Shown: positions 16,297 through 24,755 of the stretch, piece after piece | How the letters are laid out: each line of letters begins with the position of its first letter | Numbering within the stretch: the stretch's first letter is position 1 | Assembly: GCF_003859805.1 (NCBI RefSeq) | Contig: NZ_RQZG01000011.1 | Span: 57,375 to 121,374 of the forward strand | DNA from: Arachnia propionica | GTDB lineage: Bacteria > Actinomycetota > Actinomycetes > Propionibacteriales > Propionibacteriaceae | DNA: 64,000 nucleotides | Direction of reading: 5' to 3' | Notes under the pieces: generated by a model | What the model saw: only the letters and a program-made list of their open reading frames with translations | Databases searched by the model: none | What the model was told of the DNA's origin: nothing | Position numbers and translations under genes: made by a program

Positions 16297-17601
16297 TCAA
16301 CCCTGTTCGAGTACCCCCAGGCAGCGACGTAGCGCGGCCTGTTTCGCCTCGTCCTCCCGGATCGACGGGGCGAGCCGCCGGTCGTCGTCCAGCAGTGAGC
16401 GCATCCGGGTCCTCAGCTGCTCCATGGCCTCCGGTTCCTGGTCCCTGAGCAGCCCGCACAGCGCCACGGCGTGGTCCGGCCCCTTGTGGTTGGTGAGCAG
16501 GTCGCGGATCACCATGGTGGCGGTGTCCTCCGGCGACAGCGGCCACTGCCCGCCCAGCCGGAGCATCACGGCCCCGCACTCGGCCCGGTCGTACTGCGCC
16601 TCGGCCACCACCGTCGCCAACCGTTCCACCAGCCCTGCCCGGGCGGTGTCATCGACGCGGTCACTCCATTCCGACGCCACCCGGGCGGCGTCACCGACGA
16701 GGTGGTTCTCCGGCGTGACGAGCCCGACGACGCGGTCCCAGCCCTCGGCGACGGACATGGCCCCCGCCTCGACGAGCCCCTTCAGCGCCGCCACCTGCTC
16801 CTGCTCGTGGTCACTGTCCGTGAGGATGCCCTGCCACCAGGCGACGAGTCGCGGATGGTCACGCTCCGGGAACTGCTCATCGACGTCCTCGTGGTGCCTG
16901 CCCTCGGTGGCGGCCAGGGCGGCGAGCCAGTCGTCGAGAAGCCCGGTGTGCCGGGCGAGGGCGATGAGGTCGCGGGTGTCCTCGGCCTCGTCGCGGATGC
17001 GTTGCAGATCCGCCTGGGAGTCGGCCCAGTGCGGGTTGAGCGGGTCCCGCCGTGTCGCGGCGGCCCGCAGCGGTTCCTGCAGCTCGGCAGGCCAGGTCGC
17101 CGCCCACCGCGCCATGCTCCACCACGTGAACTCCTCGCCCTGAGGGTCGAGGACCTCCAGCGCCTCACCGATCAACGTCGCGAGTTCCCGCCCCGGAACC
17201 ACACCGGCCTCCGCCAGGGCGGTCCCCAACGGCGAGTGCACATCGGTGTCCTCCGACGCGTACAGCTCGGTGTCCTCTGCCTCGTCCCGATGCTCCAGCG
17301 CCCAGCGGATCGCGGTTTCCGCATGCCGCTCCCACCGGGGATCACCGGCCTTGGCGAGGACGAGGGCGGCGCTGGGGTGCGGCTGGCTGAGGAGGATCTC
17401 GCCGTCGAACCGCGGCGCGGCGAGGTCGATCGCGTCGAGCACCTCAGGGGTGCGGGGCAACCTCAGCAGCAGGTCGAAGTCGTACTCACCCACCTCCTCA
17501 CCGCTGGTGAGGAACTCGGCCAACCGGGACACGACGGCCGGGGTGATGGAGCGGGAACGCTCAGCCGCATCGAGCAGCCCGTGGGCGACCCATTCTCTCA
17601 T
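16297..17601 (-). CDS. Helical HEAT-like hypothetical protein, 5' end rebuilt by IS remnant
   Basis: 434 residues, acidic, rich in Leu/Ala/Glu/Trp, with repeated helix-pair character resembling HEAT-type solenoids; no catalytic motif recognised. The only plausible start, ATG at 17601, falls inside a fragment of the IS element found intact at 34.8 kb: the first four codons (MREW) are IS-derived. The original N-terminus has therefore probably been lost, and the gene may be truncated or silent. A somewhat similar acidic helical protein is encoded at 42.5-44.2 kb. Function unknown. Confidence 0.6.
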   Translation of the reverse strand: MREWVAHGLLDAAERSRSITPAVVSRLAEFLTSGEEVGEYDFDLLLRLPRTPEVLDAIDLAAPRFDGEILLSQPHPSAALVLAKAGDPRWERHAETAIRWALEHRDEAEDTELYASEDTDVHSPLGTALAEAGVVPGRELATLIGEALEVLDPQGEEFTWWSMARWAATWPAELQEPLRAAATRRDPLNPHWADSQADLQRIRDEAEDTRDLIALARHTGLLDDWLAALAATEGRHHEDVDEQFPERDHPRLVAWWQGILTDSDHEQEQVAALKGLVEAGAMSVAEGWDRVVGLVTPENHLVGDAARVASEWSDRVDDTARAGLVERLATVVAEAQYDRAECGAVMLRLGGQWPLSPEDTATMVIRDLLTNHKGPDHAVALCGLLRDQEPEAMEQLRTRMRSLLDDDRRLAPSIREDEAKQAALRRCLGVLEQG

Positions 17602-17665
17602 GAAGCAGTCGATGCCCCATCAAGGAAGTGCTTTAGACGCACAAATAGCCCACATGAATAACGCC
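17588..17665. mobile_element. IS5-type remnant, ORFA-side end
   Basis: The block ACCCATTCTCTC..GAAGCAGTCGATGCCCC (31 bp, 2 mismatches) and the terminal CATGAATAACGCCC match the right end of the intact element at 35,661-35,741; the middle about 30 bp has diverged. The following bases are TTA, the same target trinucleotide seen at the intact copy. The remnant abuts a truncated gene on its left. Confidence 0.8.
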
Positions 17666-17699
17666 CTTACACTCATCATCAATAAAAACACGACACATC

Positions 17700-18470
17700 T
17701 CATGGCCCCCAGGGGATGTAGCCGTCAAGGCTCCTGACCAAGGTCGGCTCCGTCAGATCATTCCCATCATCCGATGGCAGGATTTTCCAGTCTCCCTCGA
17801 CCCAGACAAGATGGACAGCCCAGGCCAGTTTGTAGCCCTTCGAGCTCTGGCTCACCGTCTCCACCAGGGCCGAGCTCCCGTCATAGGTCAAGATACGAAA
17901 CGCGACGGTCTGAAAACTCTCCGGCTCCCGTGGAGTCTCAGTCGAGGGCTGCTTCAACTTCTCCAACCCTGCATCTCGCCCAGGACCCGGAGCAACCCCA
18001 GTCCTGACGAACTTCTCATCCAACGCATCAGAAAGCTGCTGAGGAATCGCCCTGTAGTTTGCGAGGGCAAGGACCGCTCCGGTGGGGGTGCGGGCATAGC
18101 AGTGGCGGTAGCCGTCGTCATCGATGACGGCGGGACCGTGCCCATCCACCGCTGGCACCCAAGTGGTGCCGAAGCGTGTCCAGGTCGAGTTTGGGGCTTC
18201 GGTGAGGGTTCCGGTCATCTCCACGGCGGTGAGGCCGCACCAACTGGCCCCACTATCAGCAGCGCTTTCTGAAGCTGCTGGGGTGGCGGCCTCGGATGTG
18301 GGTGCGGCGTCAGTGGCTGGGGTGGACGCTGCAGGCGTGCTTGCGGCAGGCTCGGTACGCGCTCCGAGGTTGGAGACGATCACGAAGATGGCCAGGACGA
18401 CGATGGCGGCGACGACCACCATCGAAGGGATCATCCACTTCGAGGGTTTGGACATCTGTTCGCTCATCAT
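17700..18470 (-). CDS. Membrane-anchored extracytoplasmic protein, DUF8175-like
   Basis: 256 residues. One N-terminal membrane anchor (about 12-33), an Ala/Thr/Ser/Pro-rich tether (about 39-70), then a globular extracytoplasmic domain with WCGL, HCYARTPTGAVLALANY and a C-terminal WVEGDWKILPSDD segment. ARTPTGA..A.NY with the closing VEGDWK strand recalls the DUF8175 or TcpC-like domains of actinobacterial mobile and conjugative loci; this is from memory and not certain. Its ATG overlaps the stop of the VWA-SGNH gene by 4 bp, so it is the last gene of a three-gene surface operon. Confidence 0.7.
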   Translation of the reverse strand: MMSEQMSKPSKWMIPSMVVVAAIVVLAIFVIVSNLGARTEPAASTPAASTPATDAAPTSEAATPAASESAADSGASWCGLTAVEMTGTLTEAPNSTWTRFGTTWVPAVDGHGPAVIDDDGYRHCYARTPTGAVLALANYRAIPQQLSDALDEKFVRTGVAPGPGRDAGLEKLKQPSTETPREPESFQTVAFRILTYDGSSALVETVSQSSKGYKLAWAVHLVWVEGDWKILPSDDGNDLTEPTLVRSLDGYIPWGP

Positions 18471-20986
18471 TTTCCTTCCTCACTCAAGTCAGGGTCATCG
18501 TCACCAGCAGTCGGTTCAGAGGACTCACTCATCGGCATCAATGATGAGCCGGTTGCACGCAACTTCCTTCGCTTCATCATCATGACTCCCGTACCAAGCA
18601 GGCCCAGGACGCCAACCACAGTGAGCACTAGAACCCAGATCGGCACGCCCGAGTCGACTCGCAGAGGAACACGGAGTCCAACGAGTGCGTACGTCTCATC
18701 ATAACCCTCAAGAACCAAGTGGTGTTGGCCAGCCGAGAGTTCTGGAAGGGTGACAGTCGCCTCGATGGTTCCATCCTCATCGACTTGCGGCGAGGCGAGC
18801 AACTGTGACTCTGATTCGACCGTGATACGCACATTGGTCCCCGGCATGAGACCGGTGAGGCGGACGGTCACCTCACCAGTGGTTGTCACAGGAACAACGG
18901 TCTCGCTGACCACCAGCTCGCCCGATTCCTTGGGCGGGAACAGAATGGGATCAAGAATCACACTGTTGACGATCACAGGTTGCTGAACCATACGAATCAG
19001 CCGATCCGTCAGGGATTCAGGCTCTTCCTTCGGGAGCTCGACATCTGGATTCACGGGGACCCTCTGAGACCATGTGATCAATCGGTTTGCCCATGCTCGA
19101 TGCCCTTCCTTGTTGGGATGGAACATCTCCTGTTTGGCCTTCGTCATGAAGTCGCTTAGACCGCGCCACCCTGCATCAGTAACGGTAAGACGGACGAAAT
19201 ATGAGTCTGCTTCACAGATGCTGTGGCCAACAGCAAAGTCGCGCACCGAATCTGCATAGAATACTGGGTAACCAGCATCGGCCGCCTCTTTCACGCTGCG
19301 TTCAATCTTAGCATTCAAAGCACCTAGAATTAGCTCACTCGCCGCGATTTCATCCCTAGAGAAACCAATCTTCGACGAATCCACCCAGTCCATGGAAGAT
19401 AATTTTTCCCACGAAACCAGCTGCTCCAGCTCAGCAAGTTCTCCCTCCCACCATTGCGCCCCGTTACACTTCCCTCGACTCTTGTCCCACAAGGGATTTG
19501 GGTAGGGTGAGACGATAATCGGAGCATACACGCCACCTCGCGCAGACACCATCTCCGGAGAATTAATCATCTTGGAAATTTCTTGGTATGTCTTGGCGTA
19601 ACCTGGAAGAGATTGTATTCGACGAGAGTACTCCTTGAATTCTGCCCCATTGTTGGCGCAGTCCGCCAAGAAGCACTGAAGCACTATGTCAGCAAACCCG
19701 ATATCATTTCCACCAATAGTCAACAATACCATGTCAGGAACACCTTCACCAGCAAGGAGACCTATCTGATTCGGCTGCTTTTCATGGCGTATGAAACCAG
19801 TCATCTCATAACGCGTGGCCCCGGAACAGGCCAAGATTGTCGTGTCGTCATCAAGAGCCTTGCCGTAGGCATTCTTCGAACGGTGACACACCATCCCTTC
19901 CTCCTCGGGCAGGTAATCACCAGCTCCTTCTCCAGAACTGTAGGAGTCGCCAAGAACCACAGGGCTTCCCGTACGTTCAGCGAGCACTGCTCCTCCATCA
20001 GATCGCTTCAAGGGATCGTTGGTCAACTTCACTGTGCCCTTCTCCGAGACTGCTCCCAAGCGGCGGGAGCCAGCCAACACGGCCCAGTCCACGGAGCCGG
20101 TGAGTCCGCTTCGAGTTCCCACCGTCCACAGCTTGGTGACGGTCTTCCCAGGCGGTATCGCTTCCAAGCGCTTGTGAGGTGCGGGCACGAAGGGAACAAG
20201 CGTTGAATCACTCATGGACAACAACAGGCTTGCATCAGACACGGATTCACTGCCAGGGTTGTGGATGCTGACCCGGAAGTGGATCAGTTCTCCGGCTTGC
20301 ACAATTTCTGGAGCAGCAACTGTCAGCTTGAGTTTTGCAGGTTGAAGCGCTTCCAACTCCTTGGCCAGCTCACCGGCCTCCTTGGCGTCGGCATAGGTCC
20401 CACCGGTCACATTTGCGATGCACTGGAGTTCACCCTGCCCACCCTCTTCGATGTCGAAGGCAACCGCAGCCACGGTCAGATCGAATCCAGAATTGACCAC
20501 TTCCTGCGCCACCTCGCACGGTGGAGGCCCACAGTTGGCCTTGCCATCGGACACCAAGACGATGGTAGCCTTGTCATACCCTTGATCCTTGAGCGAATCA
20601 GCAACATTCTTCAACGCAGGACCTGTCGGGGTGTCACCATTCGCAGTGAGCAGTTGAATCTGGGCCGTCACATCCGTCACATCCGGATGTTCTTGTGGCG
20701 AAAGATTCTCCACCCAGCCACCAGGCATGCAGCCATCCTCTGAAGCACCTCCAGGATAGGTCCACAGACCAACTGGAAGACCTTTGCGCCCTTGCACAAG
20801 GTCAGCCATGGCTCGTTTTGCCGTTTCAAGCTTGACAGTTCCCGAGGAGTCCTGTTCAGCCATCGAACCCGAGACATCGAAGACAATCACCAGCGGCTGT
20901 TCATCAGCAAACGCCACCTTCTGTGGAGCGAGAACAGTCATGGCAAGGAGCGCCAGCAAGAAGAGAGTCAACGCCTTGGTCTTCAT
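18467..20986 (-). CDS. Secreted VWA-SGNH/GDSL hydrolase fusion with C-terminal anchor
   Basis: 839 residues. Signal peptide 1-27. VWA domain about 30-215 with an intact MIDAS: DVSGSM at 37-42, GDTPTG at 117-122, VSDG at 145-148. A beta-rich linker (about 218-320) follows. SGNH hydrolase about 343-640: block I LGDSYSSGEG (345-354), block III GGNDIGF (425-431), block V HPNKEGH (623-629). A second beta domain (about 690-778), a membrane helix (about 781-804) with RRK stop-transfer and an acidic tail complete it. Expected on the outer face of the membrane. VWA suggests Mg2+-dependent protein contact; SGNH suggests ester cleavage on a glycan or lipid. The 19.2-19.8 kb part is visibly richer in A/T than its neighbours. 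Confidence 0.85.
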   Translation of the reverse strand: MKTKALTLFLLALLAMTVLAPQKVAFADEQPLVIVFDVSGSMAEQDSSGTVKLETAKRAMADLVQGRKGLPVGLWTYPGGASEDGCMPGGWVENLSPQEHPDVTDVTAQIQLLTANGDTPTGPALKNVADSLKDQGYDKATIVLVSDGKANCGPPPCEVAQEVVNSGFDLTVAAVAFDIEEGGQGELQCIANVTGGTYADAKEAGELAKELEALQPAKLKLTVAAPEIVQAGELIHFRVSIHNPGSESVSDASLLLSMSDSTLVPFVPAPHKRLEAIPPGKTVTKLWTVGTRSGLTGSVDWAVLAGSRRLGAVSEKGTVKLTNDPLKRSDGGAVLAERTGSPVVLGDSYSSGEGAGDYLPEEEGMVCHRSKNAYGKALDDDTTILACSGATRYEMTGFIRHEKQPNQIGLLAGEGVPDMVLLTIGGNDIGFADIVLQCFLADCANNGAEFKEYSRRIQSLPGYAKTYQEISKMINSPEMVSARGGVYAPIIVSPYPNPLWDKSRGKCNGAQWWEGELAELEQLVSWEKLSSMDWVDSSKIGFSRDEIAASELILGALNAKIERSVKEAADAGYPVFYADSVRDFAVGHSICEADSYFVRLTVTDAGWRGLSDFMTKAKQEMFHPNKEGHRAWANRLITWSQRVPVNPDVELPKEEPESLTDRLIRMVQQPVIVNSVILDPILFPPKESGELVVSETVVPVTTTGEVTVRLTGLMPGTNVRITVESESQLLASPQVDEDGTIEATVTLPELSAGQHHLVLEGYDETYALVGLRVPLRVDSGVPIWVLVLTVVGVLGLLGTGVMMMKRRKLRATGSSLMPMSESSEPTAGDDDPDLSEEGK

Positions 20987-22209
20987 CGCCGCTTCTCCAA
21001 GGTCTCGATCTCCTCAGGGATACCCTTGACCAGCATGTCCCCAAGCATTGCTGAACTTTGCTTTTCTGAGATCACTGCGATCTCCAGCCTCAGAACATCT
21101 TTGACAGACACTGACACCTCAACAGGATTGGCATAGGTTGCCGTTGCATTGACCAGCTCTTTCCCATCTCCAGTGATGATCACCTGGACAGCAGCATCAA
21201 CCTTTCCCCTGTCATCCACACCGATAACACCGGTCAGCTGATGCACCTTCCTGTCCAGCAACCACACGCCAGTTGACGGATTTTGACTGGTACCCGAACG
21301 ACATTCAGTGGAGTTCGGGTACCCCCGACCATTGATCCTGCCGTCCCTGCCCGAGCAGCCACCATCCGCCATCTTCAACTGCGCCAAGTAAACAGCGGCA
21401 CCAGGCTGTGCAACCACAAGATTGACCACCGCCGGAAGGACTTCACCAGCCGACACACTGGCCTCGAGGACCGTGCCTGTGCGTGCCGCCAGATCGAACC
21501 GCTGCTCCACAACAGCCTCCACGCCCAATGTCTTGAGTCGATCCACTGCTTCAAGCTCGCTCATCCCGACCAGATCCGGCATCGTCGCCTGTTTGCTGAC
21601 TTGGAGCTGGATTCGTGCAGCAACCTGCTCACCCGACACCGGATCCTGAGAGATGACCAAGCCAGCCTGGCCACCCCACTCAACCTCCAACACATCAATC
21701 AGGTCAACGTCCGCCCCGCCGTCGACAATGACCTGTTTCGCATCCGGCAACGGTAACCCTCGCAGGTCAGGCATCGCGAACCCATCCGACTGCTCCAATG
21801 CCGGAATCTCGATCACACTGGGCCCAGCAGTGGTCCGTCCTGCCTGAACACGGTCATGTACACCCCATCCCAGAATGACCCCCAAAGCGAGGCAGGAAAC
21901 CGTCCAGAGAGCGAAAGCTGCGAGCGAGATCTTCCGAAGGGCAGTTCTCGTCTTCGCTTTCTTCCCAACACCTCCGCTTCTGTTGACTGACCAGAATTTT
22001 CTTTTTCGTTCCTTCGTTGCCGAACCTGACACGCTGGTTGATTGCTCAACAATCTGAGTCGTGTCACTACCTTGCACATCGGCCACAGATGCGTGCTGCT
22101 GAGAGTCTTCTTTGCCCGGCCGAACTGGAAGTATCGGGCCATCTGATCTGGCTTGTTGCGCTCCGCGACCCTTAGCATCCGGCGACGAACCTGCTGGTTG
22201 ATCAGACAT
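20983..22209 (-). CDS. Membrane protein with two PASTA domains and an NPCBM-like domain
   Basis: 408 residues from the third of three consecutive ATGs (22,209), the one with best spacing from GCGGAGG. Hydrophilic cytoplasmic N-terminus (1-90, no kinase), one membrane helix (about 94-116), PASTA repeats at about 145-206 (starts MPDLRGLPL) and 209-268 (starts MPDLVGMSE), then about 271-385 resembling the NPCBM carbohydrate-binding fold (VYLAQLKM, then VIGVDDRG and ITGDGKEL). PASTA domains bind peptidoglycan, so this is probably a wall-contact component. First gene of the operon; it overlaps the VWA-SGNH gene by 4 bp. Confidence 0.8.
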   Translation of the reverse strand: MSDQPAGSSPDAKGRGAQQARSDGPILPVRPGKEDSQQHASVADVQGSDTTQIVEQSTSVSGSATKERKRKFWSVNRSGGVGKKAKTRTALRKISLAAFALWTVSCLALGVILGWGVHDRVQAGRTTAGPSVIEIPALEQSDGFAMPDLRGLPLPDAKQVIVDGGADVDLIDVLEVEWGGQAGLVISQDPVSGEQVAARIQLQVSKQATMPDLVGMSELEAVDRLKTLGVEAVVEQRFDLAARTGTVLEASVSAGEVLPAVVNLVVAQPGAAVYLAQLKMADGGCSGRDGRINGRGYPNSTECRSGTSQNPSTGVWLLDRKVHQLTGVIGVDDRGKVDAAVQVIITGDGKELVNATATYANPVEVSVSVKDVLRLEIAVISEKQSSAMLGDMLVKGIPEEIETLEKRR

Positions 22210-22387
22210 CATCATCCTCCGCCCTCGTGAAACAACCGCCGACAACTGCGCCGACCTTGATGGCTTCACACTATCGGAACATACTGGCTCAGACCACATG
22301 GCCTCCACTCATTCCCACGAGCATGAACGTTGCCCCAGTCCATGGACTGGCCGTCACCGATGCTCGACCCCCGCCGCCCGTCTCGGC

Positions 22388-22975
22388 TCAGGCTCCTCGT
22401 CTGCGGGCCCTGCGGGCTCGTTCCTTGGGCAGGAGTTTCACCATGTCCTTCTGCCGCGTCATCAGTTCGGCGATCTGGGTCTCGTAGAGGTCCAGGAAGG
22501 TGCCCTCGAGCACCCGTACCTGGCCGTCGATGACCTCGACCACCTCGTCCAGCACCTCGCCCGCCCTGATCCGCAGGCCCCAGAGACGGTCGGCATCGCC
22601 GTCGACCTTGAGCAGCGGCAGCACATCCGTGACGCCCCAGTCCAGCAGCCACTCCCAGGCCCGCGAGATGGTGGCCCAGTCCGGCAGGGTCTCGTGCTCG
22701 ATCCCCAGCAGCACCAGTCCCCGCCAGAAGGTCCAGGCCGGGGCGATGTCGAACTCCTTGCTGTACGGCCAGACCTCCTCCCTGGCCTCGATGAACAGCC
22801 CGTTGGTGCGCTGGCAGAACCTCACCAGCCATTCGGGCAGCTGCGCCCCGACGAGACCCGCCACGGCCTGGACCGCCTCGTCACTGGCCGGTTCCGCACA
22901 GATGGGTTCGAAGGCGTTCTCATCGACGGGATCCAGGATCTTCCAGAGTCGGTCGTGGAACTCCTCGAACTGCAT
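22388..22975 (-). CDS. SMI1/KNR4 (SUKH)-like protein
   Basis: 195 residues with ATG behind GAGGAGG. The N-terminal half has SDEAVQAVAGLVGAQLPEWL then VRFCQRTNGLF, the SUKH pattern (helix, LP, Fx..tNG), followed by an aromatic-rich core and a charged C-terminal tail. SUKH proteins often act as immunity proteins against secreted toxins in contact-dependent competition. No toxin gene is seen beside it, so an orphan immunity protein is one possibility. Stands between the surface operon and the regulator pair. Confidence 0.6.
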   Translation of the reverse strand: MQFEEFHDRLWKILDPVDENAFEPICAEPASDEAVQAVAGLVGAQLPEWLVRFCQRTNGLFIEAREEVWPYSKEFDIAPAWTFWRGLVLLGIEHETLPDWATISRAWEWLLDWGVTDVLPLLKVDGDADRLWGLRIRAGEVLDEVVEVIDGQVRVLEGTFLDLYETQIAELMTRQKDMVKLLPKERARRARRRGA

Positions 22976-23005
22976 GGGTCCTCCTCGTCGTCTCGGACCT
23001 TCAGC

Positions 23006-23203
23006 CTAGCGATCTTCAGGGGTGAAGATGTCCTCGATCCTGAGCTCGAAGGCCGACGCGATCTGGAAGGCCAGTGGCAACGACGGGTCGAAACGTCCTT
23101 TCTCGATGGAGATCACCGTCTGCCGGCTCACGCCCAGCAGATCCGCGAACCGCTGCTGCGACAGCCCCTGCGCCTGCCGCAGCTCGGCCACCCGGTTCCT
23201 CAC
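23006..23203 (-). CDS. Small XRE-family DNA-binding regulator
   Basis: 65 residues, essentially one helix-turn-helix domain: LRQAQGLSQQRFADLLGVSR then QTVISIEKGRFDPSL, the typical Cro/C1 fold with almost no extra sequence. GTG start overlaps the stop of the membrane protein gene by 4 bp. Proteins of this size in such pairs usually repress their own promoter; two palindromes at 23,697-23,729 are likely operators. Confidence 0.9.
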   Translation of the reverse strand: MRNRVAELRQAQGLSQQRFADLLGVSRQTVISIEKGRFDPSLPLAFQIASAFELRIEDIFTPEDR

Positions 23204-23655
23204 GACCGCGCCTTCTGGAAGAGGTAGGCCACACCGAAGCTGCCACCCAGGACCACCAGCACCCCTACCAAGACCTGGGAGATCACCACATGCCCGGCCC
23301 AGGTGGCCACGAGGGAAGCGGCCCCGACAACCACGAGGGTCACATGGAACGCGACGGTCGCAGCCCGCCCGTACCAGTGGTTCTCGATGGAGACCTCAGG
23401 GCGCTTCACCGCTCCCTTCACCGTCGAACGATCGACGACGAGCACCGCCACCAGAGCAACGACGAGCGGGGCCAAGAACATCCCGTAGATGAGCCCTGCG
23501 ACCCACTTCAGCGGGCCGTCGGGGTTGTTCACCACCACATGCCCGACCCCGTACGCCATGCCCAGGACCACCCCCACCGGGATGGCGATGCGCATCGTCG
23601 GGACTCCTCCGAAGCGGGAACGTCCCCACCGGTACTGCTTCTGCTCGTTCGACAT
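23200..23655 (-). CDS. Small integral membrane protein paired with XRE regulator
   Basis: 151 residues from ATG at 23,655 (AGGAGG 7 nt upstream). Four hydrophobic helices in two hairpins, separated by a charged loop with EVSIENHWYGRAA. Family not recognised; similar small multi-pass proteins commonly precede a 65-70 residue XRE regulator in actinobacteria and firmicutes. It is the first gene of the pair. Confidence 0.75.
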   Translation of the reverse strand: MSNEQKQYRWGRSRFGGVPTMRIAIPVGVVLGMAYGVGHVVVNNPDGPLKWVAGLIYGMFLAPLVVALVAVLVVDRSTVKGAVKRPEVSIENHWYGRAATVAFHVTLVVVGAASLVATWAGHVVISQVLVGVLVVLGGSFGVAYLFQKARS

Positions 23656-23696
23656 CTCAGGCCTCCTCACCGTCGGAATGTACAGGAGACTTTACA

Positions 23697-23729
23697 GTCA
23701 AGCTCCCTTGACAGTCAAGCGAGCTTGAC
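23697..23729. promoter_or_regulatory. Two tandem palindromic operators at the XRE operon promoter
   Basis: GTCAAG-CTCC-CTTGAC (23,697-23,712) and GTCAAGC-GA-GCTTGAC (23,714-23,729), both perfect inverted repeats separated by one base. On the minus strand they cover a good promoter: TTGACT, an 18-bp spacer, then TAAAGT, about 30 nt before the ribosome-binding site. Position and symmetry fit autoregulation by the XRE dimer. Confidence 0.65.
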
Positions 23730-23788
23730 ACAAGGTTCTCGTGCCCGACGACCCGGCAGCCGAGATCCTGCTCCACCCGCCACTTCTC

Positions 23789-23919
23789 CGCTGGTCGAGC
23801 CGGACCGCGAGCGGTAGCGAGTCGTCCGTGTCGAGACCCCCGTAGAACTCCCTGCCAACCCTCACCCGGTCTCGACACGGCTCCCTCCACTGCGTTCCAG
23901 GAACCGGCTCGACCAGCGG
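23789..23919. repeat. Dispersed inverted-repeat element, complete copy
   Basis: Outer arms CCGCTGGTCGAGCCGG (23,789-23,804) and CCGGCTCGACCAGCGG (23,904-23,919) are perfect complements, and inner arms GTGTCGAGACC / GGTCTCGACAC (23,829-23,839 and 23,868-23,878) pair as well. It is of the same family as the 5.2-5.4 kb copy. It lies just before the start of a membrane protein gene and has no coding potential of its own. Confidence 0.8.
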
Positions 23920-23969
23920 AAATGTCAGTGCTCAACGCCAAACTGGGAGAAGAACACCAAGGAGGCTCC

Positions 23970-24716
23970 ATGATCGAAGCGTTGAACGGACTACTGAAGA
24001 CTCTCCGGGACTGGCGGCACGACGGAAGCCAGGCCTATGAACTGATCTGCTGCGCCGCCGCCGTTCTGACACTCATCTCATTCGCGACTCAGCAACCGCC
24101 GAGCAGGGTTCTGGCCGCAGGAGTGCATCTGCTCGGCGCAGACACCGTGGCGACTTGGCTGACCTCACACATCCCCCTCCTCAACGCAGGACCGTTTCCC
24201 GAGGCAAGCGCCGCGGTGGTACTCGTCATCGCAGTTCTTCTCCTGATGATGATCACCAAGCCATTCTTCGACGCCGCCCTGGACAACGTCTCAGTGGATC
24301 TCCAGATCAGGGGGTTGGTGTATTCACGCGCCGCAGGTACTTTCTGGATCCTCCTCATGATCGCAGCCCAGCTGGCTCCGCTGAACTGGGACACACTCAC
24401 GCTGATACCGCGGACGCCCCTGTTGTCCACCTTTGCCACGATGATCGTTGTGGCGGGGGGCACCTTCCTCTGGGTGGCACACGTCAAGAAGTCACCCACC
24501 GTTGGCGAAGGCTGTCCCCGAATCGTCACCAGCGGGAAAGCCCTGCTGATGACTTTCGCAGCACTGTTGGCAGCTCTTGTCGCCCCATTCATCGATGTGA
24601 CTCACTGGGCTTCCACTACGGAGTCTGCGATCCTGCGTGAAACGAAACGTGATCTGGCTGCCTACAGATACAGGAAGCCCTCAGGGGCCGTGCCCTTGGA
24701 ACGCGTCCCTGAGTGA
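23970..24716 (+). CDS. Hypothetical multi-pass membrane protein
   Basis: 248 residues from ATG at 23,970, chosen because AAGGAGG lies 6 nt upstream; the frame stays open 48 nt further but without a ribosome-binding site. Five to six hydrophobic segments (around 24-42, 60-75, 80-105, 125-145, 155-175, 195-215) and a charged C-terminal tail. No family recognised and no partner gene nearby. Lower third-position GC than its neighbours suggests later acquisition. Confidence 0.6.
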   Translation: MIEALNGLLKTLRDWRHDGSQAYELICCAAAVLTLISFATQQPPSRVLAAGVHLLGADTVATWLTSHIPLLNAGPFPEASAAVVLVIAVLLLMMITKPFFDAALDNVSVDLQIRGLVYSRAAGTFWILLMIAAQLAPLNWDTLTLIPRTPLLSTFATMIVVAGGTFLWVAHVKKSPTVGEGCPRIVTSGKALLMTFAALLAALVAPFIDVTHWASTTESAILRETKRDLAAYRYRKPSGAVPLERVPE

Positions 24717-24755
24717 CAGCCATCCCACGCATGACCCGTGAGTACGGCCCCCGAC

